Below, piece after piece: positions 23,191 through 31,793 of a stretch of 64,000 bases of DNA. Numbering within the stretch: position 1 is the stretch's first letter; each line of letters opens with the position of its first letter. Source of the DNA: Arcicella rosea (GTDB lineage: Bacteria; Bacteroidota; Bacteroidia; Cytophagales; Spirosomataceae); assembly GCF_014204325.1 (NCBI RefSeq), contig NZ_JACHKT010000002.1, positions 186,001 through 250,000 on the forward strand, written 5' to 3'. The notes below the pieces were generated by a model, which had not been told where the DNA came from, made no database searches, and saw only the letters and a program-made list of their open reading frames with translations. The position numbers and the translations under genes were made by a program.

Positions 23191-26100
23191 ATGAAAATCA
23201 ATAAAATATATTTAAAAAATATCAACTCTTTCAAAGGCGAGCATCGGATTGACTTTACCGAAAATCCGCTGTCGTCGGCAGGGCTTTTTGCCATTGTTGG
23301 CCCCACAGGTGCAGGGAAATCTACCCTTTTGGATGCCATTACTTTGGCATTATTCAACCGTGTGCCAAGATTTGATAAAAAGATTTCTAAAGATTTAGTG
23401 GGTTCGGGCGGTTCAATTCTTACTCGTGGCGAAAAAGAATGTGCCGTAGAAGTAGAGTATGTTTGTCGGTCGGGCGTTTTTGTGTCGAAATGGTGGATAA
23501 ATGTCAACCGAAATAATAATCTGAACGATTATGGAATGGAGGTTGTCGATAAAACCAAAGAGCAAATTATCACCAATAAAAAAACAGAAGTACCCGATAA
23601 AAATCAAAGTTTGATTGGACTGAATTATGACCAATTTGTGAAATCAATTTTGCTGTCGCAAGGGGAGTTTTCTAAATTTTTAAAATCTGGGAAAGATGAG
23701 CGAGGTAAACTTTTGGAAGACATTACGGGAATGCAAATTTATCGTTTGCTTGGCAAAAAAGCCTTTGAAATGAACAATGAAAAAGGCGGAGAATTAAAGC
23801 TTAAAAGGAATCAAATCAAAAGTGTTTCGGAGAAATTAGTTGCTCAAGAAATTGCAGAAATTTGGGAGAAAGATTTAGCCGAAAAAGAGATTGCGATTGC
23901 CAAAGCCAATGAAAATTCAGAAAAAACTTCGGAAAGTATTCGGCTAAAAAATACGTTAAAAGTTATTGGAGACGAAATTCTTCAAAAGGAAAAGGACTAC
24001 ACGAATACCGCTACTATTTGGCAAGTATTTGAACAAGAAAAATTACCGATACTTCAACAACATGAATTAGTTGAACCTTACAGAGAACGTATTTTACAAG
24101 TAAAAAATGATATAAGAGAACTTAGAAATCTTCAAAACCGACAATTAGTTCAAAATCAAGATTTAGTTCAAAATCAGCAAGATTTTAATCAAAACCTCAA
24201 TGTTATTTCAGATTTTACAGGTGAAAAAGTTAATGCGGAAAATGCCACAGAAGTATTACAAGAATTCCGTAGGAAAGTAACAGAATTGCAGCGTGAACTC
24301 AGTGAGCAAGAAGGAACACTGAAAGCCAAGCAACAACAAATTAGTGAATCTCTTTCGTTTTTGAGAATTCCAGAATTGAATGCTTTATCGGTCAATCAAT
24401 TGGCTGATAAATCTTTAGCTTTAATTGAATCGGTTGCTAAAGAACAGAAAGTACAAATGGAAAAGTGGTATGAAATTGCTGAGATTTCATCTCCAGAAGA
24501 AGTAGAAGAAAAAGGACAAAAATTAGCATTTGAGTTAAAATTATATCATCATCTCAATCAATTAATTGGTGATTATAGTAATTTAAAAACACTTTTTAGT
24601 GAAGCTGAAAATGAGGAGAAAACACAGCTTGATTTTCAAAATATAAATACTTTAGTTCTTGAAAAAAAACAAATTTTATATACTGAGCTTGTTCAGAAAA
24701 TAGAGGCTTTAGAAGTAGAAAAAGAGCGTTTAGGAAAATCCTACAATTTTGAAAAAGACCGAGCCAAACTTTTGAAAAAAGATGAAGCTTGTCCGCTTTG
24801 TGGTTCTTTGGAACATCCATTTTTAAGTCATTATGCCAATAACTATGTGGAAATTGACCAAGATTTGAAAGCTCAAAAAGCCGAAGAAAAAGTATTGAAC
24901 AATGAAGTTAATACTTTAAAAACACAAATAGCCTCTGCACATCAATTGGAGTTAAAAGAACAAAGGAGAAGAAACGAACTTCAACAAAAATTGGAAGTAA
25001 AACATGTAGAAATTACAGAAGTAAAACAGAATTTACAATTAGAAAAAGTAGGCAACAGAGCGTGGGTTCAAGAACAAATTAAGTTGAAAGAACAGCAAAC
25101 CGAAGCCTTGAATTTGTTGGTTAAATCTGTAAAAGTATTGGCAGATTTAAAATTGCTTTACCGTATTGTTAAAGAAACGAAGGGTCTTCAGGAACAAAAA
25201 AATGTACTGATTGATACGATTAAAGGTTTGTACACAGGTAAACATATCAATAATGATTGTGATAAACTACAACAAAAATTCTCGGAATTACAGACAAAAA
25301 TCACTGCTAATTTACAGCAAATTCAGCAACTTGATGCTGAAATCAAAGAGAAGAATGAAGCAGTTAAAATATTAGAAAACGATTTGTTGACGGCTTTAAA
25401 TGGATTAGGTTTTTCGAATTTTGAAGAGGCTCAGCAGCACTTACTTTCTGTAGAACAAAGTAAAAATTTAAGAGATGAACAGGAAATGCTCAGAACTAGA
25501 ATAACTGTTTTACAAAGTGAATTAAAGAGTAAAAAAGCAGAATTTGAACAAAAGCAGGAAGAAGATAATCCTTCAATAAGTCTGGAAGAACTTCTTTCAG
25601 TAAATCAACTTTTGCAAGAACAGCGAAAAGCTGTCACTGATGAAGTGATGGATTTGAAAGTAAAAATTCAAGTTCAGAATGACCACCGTCAGGAAATTTC
25701 AGCTTTAGAGCAAGAAATATCCTTCTTAGAAAAATCTAATTTGAAATGGGAATTATTAAACCGCTATATAGGAGACGCAGAAGGAAAAAAATTTAGTACA
25801 TTTGCACAAGGGCTTACTCTGGGAAGACTAATTGCTTTGTCAAATCGACGTCTGGCTGAGCTTTCAGATCGTTATTTATTAGATAAACCCGCTGAAAATG
25901 AGGATGATGAGTTGATGATAATTGACCAGTATATGGGTAACGAGCGTCGTTCGGTAAAAACACTTTCGGGCGGTGAAACGTTTATGGTGAGTTTGTCGCT
26001 GGCATTGGCTTTATCAGATTTGGCTTCAAAGAATGTAAAATTAGAAAGTTTGTTTATCGACGAAGGTTTTGGAACACTCGACCCCGAAACACTTGATTTG

Positions 26101-26250
26101 GCTTTGGGCACTTTAGAAAAGCTACAACAAGAAGGACAAAAAAACATCGGTATTATTTCGCACGTGGAATCCATCAAAGAAAGAATTTCAACCCAAATTC
26201 GTTTGGAAAGAAATAATAGAGGCTTTAGCAAGATTGATATTGTAGGTTAA
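23191..26250 (+). CDS. sbcC: DNA repair ATPase SbcC (Rad50 type)
   Basis: SbcC is the SMC-like ATPase partner of SbcD. The 1019-residue protein has Walker A GPTGAGKST near residue 37, long coiled coils on either side of a zinc-hook motif CPLC near residue 535, and at the C-terminal end the ABC signature TLSGGE near 927 and Walker B LFIDEGFGTLD near 956. Length and order are normal for the family. Confidence 0.97.
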   Translation: MKINKIYLKNINSFKGEHRIDFTENPLSSAGLFAIVGPTGAGKSTLLDAITLALFNRVPRFDKKISKDLVGSGGSILTRGEKECAVEVEYVCRSGVFVSKWWINVNRNNNLNDYGMEVVDKTKEQIITNKKTEVPDKNQSLIGLNYDQFVKSILLSQGEFSKFLKSGKDERGKLLEDITGMQIYRLLGKKAFEMNNEKGGELKLKRNQIKSVSEKLVAQEIAEIWEKDLAEKEIAIAKANENSEKTSESIRLKNTLKVIGDEILQKEKDYTNTATIWQVFEQEKLPILQQHELVEPYRERILQVKNDIRELRNLQNRQLVQNQDLVQNQQDFNQNLNVISDFTGEKVNAENATEVLQEFRRKVTELQRELSEQEGTLKAKQQQISESLSFLRIPELNALSVNQLADKSLALIESVAKEQKVQMEKWYEIAEISSPEEVEEKGQKLAFELKLYHHLNQLIGDYSNLKTLFSEAENEEKTQLDFQNINTLVLEKKQILYTELVQKIEALEVEKERLGKSYNFEKDRAKLLKKDEACPLCGSLEHPFLSHYANNYVEIDQDLKAQKAEEKVLNNEVNTLKTQIASAHQLELKEQRRRNELQQKLEVKHVEITEVKQNLQLEKVGNRAWVQEQIKLKEQQTEALNLLVKSVKVLADLKLLYRIVKETKGLQEQKNVLIDTIKGLYTGKHINNDCDKLQQKFSELQTKITANLQQIQQLDAEIKEKNEAVKILENDLLTALNGLGFSNFEEAQQHLLSVEQSKNLRDEQEMLRTRITVLQSELKSKKAEFEQKQEEDNPSISLEELLSVNQLLQEQRKAVTDEVMDLKVKIQVQNDHRQEISALEQEISFLEKSNLKWELLNRYIGDAEGKKFSTFAQGLTLGRLIALSNRRLAELSDRYLLDKPAENEDDELMIIDQYMGNERRSVKTLSGGETFMVSLSLALALSDLASKNVKLESLFIDEGFGTLDPETLDLALGTLEKLQQEGQKNIGIISHVESIKERISTQIRLERNNRGFSKIDIVG

Positions 26251-26335
26251 AAATGTATTTTATTTCAATATCTTTTCTTAATTAACTAATTGAAAAGAAG
26301 GAACAAGTCTTTCTTTTCATTATAAAAATTACATA

Positions 26336-27298
26336 ATGAAAGAAATATTATTCATCGCTCCAAGTGTTCCAGCTAATATTTATCAAATAATCCTAAAAGG
26401 TTTTATTGAACATAAAAATGAGGTAAATACTTCATTTTTATCAAGTGTAACGCCGAGCTATAAGTATAAGAATAAGCGAGATAGAGTTTGTAATTTTTTG
26501 TCAAAAGTATTTTTAAATAGGAATATTAAAGAGAAGTATCATCAAAAAATATTACAAAAAAGATTTGATACACTTAAAGATAGTTATGATTTGATATTTG
26601 TAATTCATCCAGATTTATTAAGTAATCAACAGATAGAAATTTTACGAGGTAAAACCAAAAAATTGCTTGCTTATTATTGGGATTCGATTTCTTTCTTCCC
26701 AAGAAAAAAAGAAATCATTCCTTATTTCGACAAAATCTACTCTTTTGACCTTGAAGATTGTAAAACCTATCAATTAGAATTACTCAGCAATTTTTATTTT
26801 TTTGAACCCGAGCCAGTGGCGATTGATAAAACGGTATTTTGTATTTCACACCTTGAAAAGAAGCGTTTTGAAATGTTTAATCTTATGGGAAAATACTTGG
26901 AAGAAAAACAGATTACTTATCGTTTTCTGACAAGGCAATCTAAAGAAAAGCTAAAAAGTCCTTATATTGAGTACTTGAGAGAGTCGATTCCGTATCCTGA
27001 AATGCTAAAATTATTGAACCATTATGAGGTAATTTTGGATATTGCCAAACCGCAACAACATGGGCTTTCTTTTAGAATTTTTGAAAGTTTGGGCATGAAT
27101 AAGAAAATTATTACCAATAATCAGTCGGTGAAAGCTTACGATTTTTATCATCCGAACAATATTTTGGTCATAGATTTTAATGATTTAAATATTCCAGAAG
27201 CATTTTTCAAATTACCTTATCAGCCCATTGACGAAGCCATCAAAAAGCAATATCATTTAAAAACCTTTGTTAAAAAAGTATTGAGCAATCTCAACTAA
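26336..27298 (+). CDS. GT-B-like glycosyltransferase, CgeB/spore-maturation type
   Basis: The 320-residue cytosolic protein has two Rossmann-like halves. The second holds SIPYPEMLKLLNHYEVILDI and HGLSFRIFESLGMNKKIIT near 225-260, a donor-site pattern with the conserved E in RIFESLG, as in the CgeB and lipopolysaccharide core-transferase families. It heads four genes with gaps of at most 9 bp (the last three spaced 2-9 bp), indicating one operon for a cell-surface glycan. Family-level call only. Confidence 0.65.
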   Translation: MKEILFIAPSVPANIYQIILKGFIEHKNEVNTSFLSSVTPSYKYKNKRDRVCNFLSKVFLNRNIKEKYHQKILQKRFDTLKDSYDLIFVIHPDLLSNQQIEILRGKTKKLLAYYWDSISFFPRKKEIIPYFDKIYSFDLEDCKTYQLELLSNFYFFEPEPVAIDKTVFCISHLEKKRFEMFNLMGKYLEEKQITYRFLTRQSKEKLKSPYIEYLRESIPYPEMLKLLNHYEVILDIAKPQQHGLSFRIFESLGMNKKIITNNQSVKAYDFYHPNNILVIDFNDLNIPEAFFKLPYQPIDEAIKKQYHLKTFVKKVLSNLN

Positions 27299-27300
27299 CT

Positions 27301-28170
27301 ATGAATATTTTATACTTGGTCTTCGGAGAAGAACAGCGAAACCATACACAAGCGTACTTTTCTATTTGTTCATTTCTTGGACAAATGAATGAATCAGACA
27401 GAATTTATATCCTGACTGATGCCCCAAAGTATTATCAGCGTGTGGCAGAACGAGTAAATATTGTGGAAGTAAGCAAAGGACTTCTGGAAGAATGGGAGGG
27501 TGTGCATCGGTTTTTCTGGCGAGTAAAAATCAAAGCGATTGAATATATTTGTACCATTCATCCCAACGAAGATGTAATGTATTTGGATACTGATACTTTT
27601 TTGTATGCTGATATTCACAAACTAAAAGCGGATTTAAAACAGCCCTTGATGCACCTCAACGAAGGAAAACTTTCTTTGCTAAGAAGTAAAACCGAAAGAA
27701 TGATGTGGAAACAGGTAGGGAAAAAATCATTCGGTGGCGTAGTAATTCAGCCAGACCATTGTATGTGGAATGCTGGGGTTGTAGCTTTGCCAGCTTTAAA
27801 AAGTATGAATATCGTAAAAATGGCTTTGGCAATTTGCGATAATATGCTTTTGGCAAAAGTAAGCAGACGTTTGATAGAGCAATTTGCCCTGTCGGTAGCC
27901 ATGTCTGAATTTGGAATTGTAAAACCAGCGAGTGAAAATATTGGGCATTATTGGGCAAATAAATCAGAATGGAATGAAGTAATTCAACGCTTTTTGGCTG
28001 ATTCTTTTTTGGGTTTACGAACTTTAGAACAAGACATTGCCATTGTAAAACAATGGGATTTTGGAAAAACGCCCGTGCAGAAAAGAGTACCGAATACCCA
28101 AACCCGCCTTAAAAAATTAATAGAAAATTTGTTTCCTGCCGAGAATATTCAGCACGTGAAAACTCGATAA
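27301..28170 (+). CDS. GT-A fold nucleotide-sugar transferase-like protein
   Basis: The 289-residue protein starts MNILYLVFGEEQRNH and carries YLDTDTFLY near residue 97, a DxD-type metal and nucleotide-sugar site as in GT8-like enzymes. A second conserved segment MWNAGVVALPA lies near 156. It starts 2 bp after the preceding gene. I do not recognise a named subfamily, but a sugar-transferase role fits the sequence and its neighbours. Confidence 0.65.
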   Translation: MNILYLVFGEEQRNHTQAYFSICSFLGQMNESDRIYILTDAPKYYQRVAERVNIVEVSKGLLEEWEGVHRFFWRVKIKAIEYICTIHPNEDVMYLDTDTFLYADIHKLKADLKQPLMHLNEGKLSLLRSKTERMMWKQVGKKSFGGVVIQPDHCMWNAGVVALPALKSMNIVKMALAICDNMLLAKVSRRLIEQFALSVAMSEFGIVKPASENIGHYWANKSEWNEVIQRFLADSFLGLRTLEQDIAIVKQWDFGKTPVQKRVPNTQTRLKKLIENLFPAENIQHVKTR

Positions 28171-28179
28171 TAATTGTAC

Positions 28180-29157
28180 ATGAATATACTTATTCAACAT
28201 AATGCCTTATTGCCTGTTAGTCAGTATGGAGGAACAGAACGGGTGGTTTGGTGGTTGGGTAAACAATTACATCAACTGGGGCATCAGGTTACTTTTTTGG
28301 TGAAAGAAGGTTCTACTTGTCCTTTTGCAAAAGTATTACCCTACAACGAACAAAAAAGTATAGATGAGCAAGTGCCAGATGATATCGACCTTGTTCACCT
28401 CAATTCTACTTATGAAGCTACGCAAAAACCACAAGTAGTAACCGTTCATGGCAATCCGCATGAATCTGAAAAGTTAGCCATTAATTCCGTTTTTGTTTCC
28501 CAAAATCATGCTGAACGTTATGGAGCGAAAGCCTTCGTTCATAATGGTTTAGATTTTGATGACTACGGAAAACCCGATTTGAATCTTCCTCGAAAACATT
28601 TACACTTTTTAGCAAAAGCTGCTTGGCGAGTAAAAAATGTAAAAGGAGCGATTGAAATTTCGAGGAGAAGTCATCATAAATTAATTGTTATGGGCGGTAC
28701 TCGTTTGAATCTAACAATGGGTTTTCGTTTTACCCCCGATTTACACGTAAAATTTTACGGAATGGTCGGTGGAGAACAGAAATTATCTTTATTAAATCAA
28801 TCCAAGGCCTTATTATTTCCAGTACTCTGGCACGAGCCTTTCGGAATAGCCATTACCGAAAGTTTGTACATGGGAGCTGCCGTTTTCGGTACGCCTTATG
28901 GTTCTTTGCCCGAATTAGTGACGGATGAAGTAGGTTTTTTATCTAATCATAAATCAGAATTGGTGGAACAACTTTTGAATGTTGACCATTTTTCGCCCAA
29001 ACGTTGTCACGAATATGCTCAAGATATATTTTCAGCCAGAGCGATGGCTGAAAAATATATTGGCTATTACGAAAACGTTTTATCAGGCAAAACCCTCAAT
29101 TCTCAACCGCCAAAAGCTTTAGAAAATTATCCAAAGTTTTTGCCTTTTTCAGAATAA
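28180..29157 (+). CDS. GT4 family glycosyltransferase
   Basis: The protein of about 325 residues begins MNILIQHNALLPVSQYGGTERVVWWLGK, the GT4 N-terminal glycine loop. The C-terminal domain has LFPVLWHEPFGIAITESLYMGAAVFGTPYGSLPELV near 215-250, with both glutamates of the E-x7-E motif. I use the ATG at 28180; an in-frame TTG six bases upstream is less likely. It belongs to the four-gene glycosyltransferase operon. Confidence 0.88.
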   Translation: MNILIQHNALLPVSQYGGTERVVWWLGKQLHQLGHQVTFLVKEGSTCPFAKVLPYNEQKSIDEQVPDDIDLVHLNSTYEATQKPQVVTVHGNPHESEKLAINSVFVSQNHAERYGAKAFVHNGLDFDDYGKPDLNLPRKHLHFLAKAAWRVKNVKGAIEISRRSHHKLIVMGGTRLNLTMGFRFTPDLHVKFYGMVGGEQKLSLLNQSKALLFPVLWHEPFGIAITESLYMGAAVFGTPYGSLPELVTDEVGFLSNHKSELVEQLLNVDHFSPKRCHEYAQDIFSARAMAEKYIGYYENVLSGKTLNSQPPKALENYPKFLPFSE

Positions 29158-29160
29158 AGC

Positions 29161-30033
29161 ATGAAAATATCTGGATTTACTTTTGTTAGAAATGCCATTA
29201 AATTTGATTATCCAATTGTCGAAGCCATTACTTCAATTTTACCAATTTGTGATGAAGTAGTAGTAGCTGTTGGAAATTCAGAAGACGAAACGTTGGCTTT
29301 AATTCAAAGTATTGATTCTTCGAAAATAAAAATTATCGAAACCGTTTGGGACGATTCGCTTCGCAAAGGCGGACAAGTACTTGCCGTAGAAACAGACAAA
29401 GCTTTAGCCGCCGTTTCGCCAGATGCAGATTGGTGTTTTTATATTCAGGGAGATGAAGTTGTGCATGAAAAGTACTTACCCGTTATTAAACAAGCCATGC
29501 AGGATAATTTACATAAATCTCAAGTAGAAGGTTTACTGTTTAATTATACGCATTTTTATGGTTCGTATCGCTACGTAGGCAACGCTCATCGTTGGTATCG
29601 AAGAGAAATCAGAGTAATTAGAAATACAGGAAAAGTAAGTTCGTACAAAGACGCACAAGGTTTCAGAACGGTTGATAATCAGAAATTGAAAGTAAAATTA
29701 ATTGATGCCTATATTTATCATTATGGCTGGGTAAAACCTCCTGAAATTCAGCGTGAAAAAATGAAAAGTTCGATAAATTTTTGGGGAGATGAACATGATG
29801 TTGATAAAATACAGGAAATTTATGAAGCATTTGATTACTCAGAAATAGATTCACTTACGCTTTTTCATGGAACACATCCTGGGGTTATGCAAGCCAGAAT
29901 CGACAGTGTAAATTGGACGTTTGATTATGACATCAGAGAGAAAAAACTCAGTTTCAAGAACCAAGTAAAAATGGGAATTGAAAAGCTAATAGGCTATAGA
30001 ATTGGCGAGTATAGGAATTATAAGATAGTTTAA
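29161..30033 (+). CDS. GT2 family glycosyltransferase
   Basis: The 290-residue protein has the GT2 start FTFVRNAIKFDYPIVEAI with CDEVVVAVGNSEDET, where the first acidic site binds the nucleotide sugar. FYIQGDEVVHEKY near 95 supplies the metal-binding acidic residues. It closes the operon, 3 bp after the GT4 gene. The acceptor is unknown. Confidence 0.82.
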   Translation: MKISGFTFVRNAIKFDYPIVEAITSILPICDEVVVAVGNSEDETLALIQSIDSSKIKIIETVWDDSLRKGGQVLAVETDKALAAVSPDADWCFYIQGDEVVHEKYLPVIKQAMQDNLHKSQVEGLLFNYTHFYGSYRYVGNAHRWYRREIRVIRNTGKVSSYKDAQGFRTVDNQKLKVKLIDAYIYHYGWVKPPEIQREKMKSSINFWGDEHDVDKIQEIYEAFDYSEIDSLTLFHGTHPGVMQARIDSVNWTFDYDIREKKLSFKNQVKMGIEKLIGYRIGEYRNYKIV

Positions 30034-30039
30034 TATTCC

Positions 30040-30070
30040 AAAAAAAAAGCCTGAAACTTGCATTTCAGAC
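30040..30070 (-). terminator. Terminator of the vitamin B12 operon
   Basis: On the minus strand GTCTGAAA pairs with TTTCAGGC, followed by nine T residues. It lies after the BtuF-like gene. Confidence 0.8.
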
Positions 30071-30126
30071 CCATGATAGATTAGAGGGAATATTTTTTCA
30101 TGATGAAACATAATTCAAAAAAGAAA

Positions 30127-31062
30127 TTATGTAGCTAGAGTCTGATTAAAAATAGGGTACACTTTATGTACTAGGTGTTTTGGGATGTTAAAAAGTGTAG
30201 GATGAAATAATGCTGCCAAAATTTCGATACCATTTACTAAGGTCGATGCACTTGGTTGTGTGAACAAATCATAATCAAGCACAAAAACAGCTTTATTTTG
30301 AACTGCCCTTAGATTTCCCCAACCGTTTTTTATAGTTAATAGATGTAATTCCTCTATACTTCTTTGGGTTTCAAAACCACAAGGAGCTATCACGAGTACT
30401 TCGGGGTCATACTTTACTATTTTGTCCCATTGCGTCACGATGCTGTCGCCCGAAGGATTACTCAGCATATCAATGCCACCAGCGTAGGCAATTTGATGAG
30501 GAATCCAGTGTCCGCAATTATAAATGGGTTCAATCCATTCTAACAACAATACTCTTTTAGGCAAAGCTCTGTGTTCACGAAGTTTGTCGATGACGCTGTC
30601 AATTCTTTGTTGAAGTTTTGCTAAATGTTGATAAGCCGCTTCTTCTCTGCCCAAAGCCTTTGCAATTGTAATCACAGAATCAAAAACATCCTCCAGGCTT
30701 TGTGGCGTAATCGTTAGAATCTGAGGCGTTTTTTCTAAATTATCAATAACCGCTTGTGTACATTTTGTATCAATTTGGCATACTTCACAAACGTCTTGCG
30801 TAATAACAATATCAGGTGCAATGGCTTGCAATTTGTCCTCTTCTACATAATACAAACTTTTTCCTTGGGCTTTGGAAGCCGAGAAAATTTTGTCGATTTC
30901 TTCACTTGAATACTCTTTTCCTTCCAGCACGCAACGGACTAAAATTTCATTTTCAGTTCTTGATGTTGGCGGACATTCAAAGGTTACGCCATAGAGTAAG
31001 TCTTGCAAACCCATGTCGTAAATCATTTGCGTTGCGGCAGGAAGAAAAGAGACAGCTTTCAT
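30127..31062 (-). CDS. BtuF-like cobalamin-binding protein without a signal peptide
   Basis: The 311-residue protein is of the periplasmic-binding-protein class III type (COG0614): it starts VSFLPAATQMIYDMGL, has LYGVTFECPP, DIVITQDVCEVC and VLLLEWIEPIYNCGHWIPHQIAYAGG. It would bind cobalamin or a related corrinoid. Unlike E. coli BtuF it shows no signal peptide or lipobox, and the conserved region begins at residue 3. No btuC or btuD lies nearby. It is the last gene of the riboswitch-controlled B12 operon. Confidence 0.8.
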   Translation of the reverse strand: MKAVSFLPAATQMIYDMGLQDLLYGVTFECPPTSRTENEILVRCVLEGKEYSSEEIDKIFSASKAQGKSLYYVEEDKLQAIAPDIVITQDVCEVCQIDTKCTQAVIDNLEKTPQILTITPQSLEDVFDSVITIAKALGREEAAYQHLAKLQQRIDSVIDKLREHRALPKRVLLLEWIEPIYNCGHWIPHQIAYAGGIDMLSNPSGDSIVTQWDKIVKYDPEVLVIAPCGFETQRSIEELHLLTIKNGWGNLRAVQNKAVFVLDYDLFTQPSASTLVNGIEILAALFHPTLFNIPKHLVHKVYPIFNQTLAT

Positions 31063-31146
31063 AATGAGTGATTTGTGATTGGTAATTGAGTGATTAGATT
31101 AGGGATAATTTTCAACCGAAATCCAAAATCCCACCTCCAAAATCGT
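31063..31146. repeat. Heptad inverted repeat in the B12 operon
   Basis: The left arm at 31069-31103 has five 7-base units (GTGATTT, GTGATTG, GTAATTG, AGTGATT, AGATTAG). The right arm at 31113-31145 has units of the form AATCCNA. It occupies the whole gap between the membrane-protein gene and the BtuF-like gene, two genes of one operon. Confidence 0.65.
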
Positions 31147-31734
31147 TTATACTTTTGCCAAGCTTGGAAAACGTACTTGCAATAATTCAAAACTGCCGAA
31201 CATTAGGGCAGAATATGCCAAAGTACCTACCAAGAAGTTTTTCATATATGGAAAACCTTGTACAAAACATTGTTGTAAACCAGCCCAATCACGACTCAAG
31301 GGTAAATTCGTTCTTAAATCCGTTCCACCGCCAATCCAAACGGTTAAGTCAGCCAAAAGCCAATGTGAAACCGAAGCAATTACTGCCGCTAAAACGATAT
31401 TTTGAACATTGATTTTTTGAAGAATTAATTTGCCAAACAAAACGATGATGGCGAAAATACCATAAATCCAATACCAACCTTCGTACATCATTCCGTACTT
31501 TCCTTGAAAAATCACTTTGTTGATAATGACATCGCTGACCAAAATTGTAAGTAAAGGAAAAGCAAAAGCCTTCCAACGGTTACTAAAATACGCTCCGCCA
31601 AAAAGTGCCATCGCACCAAGCGGCGTATAATTTGCCACAGGCGTAAGTTGTGCGGCATTGGCAATTCTTAACAAAGCAATCGCTAAAATGAAGCAAAGCA
31701 AAGTCAGAAAACGAGGGTTGATAGTTTGTATCAT
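31147..31734 (-). CDS. Six-helix membrane protein of the B12 operon (DUF6580-like)
   Basis: The 195-residue protein has about five to six hydrophobic helices and the conserved stretches TPVANYTPLGAMALFGGAYF near residue 31 and LVSDVIINK near 66. Proteins like this are found beside btuB in many Bacteroidota. Size and topology recall ECF-transporter S components, so it may carry a corrinoid or precursor across the inner membrane. That role is inferred from context only. Confidence 0.65.
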   Translation of the reverse strand: MIQTINPRFLTLLCFILAIALLRIANAAQLTPVANYTPLGAMALFGGAYFSNRWKAFAFPLLTILVSDVIINKVIFQGKYGMMYEGWYWIYGIFAIIVLFGKLILQKINVQNIVLAAVIASVSHWLLADLTVWIGGGTDLRTNLPLSRDWAGLQQCFVQGFPYMKNFLVGTLAYSALMFGSFELLQVRFPSLAKV

Positions 31735-31793
31735 TGATTGTTCTTTGTTTTATCAAGATTATTTGAAAGAGAATAAGCTATCAGAAAGAATCC

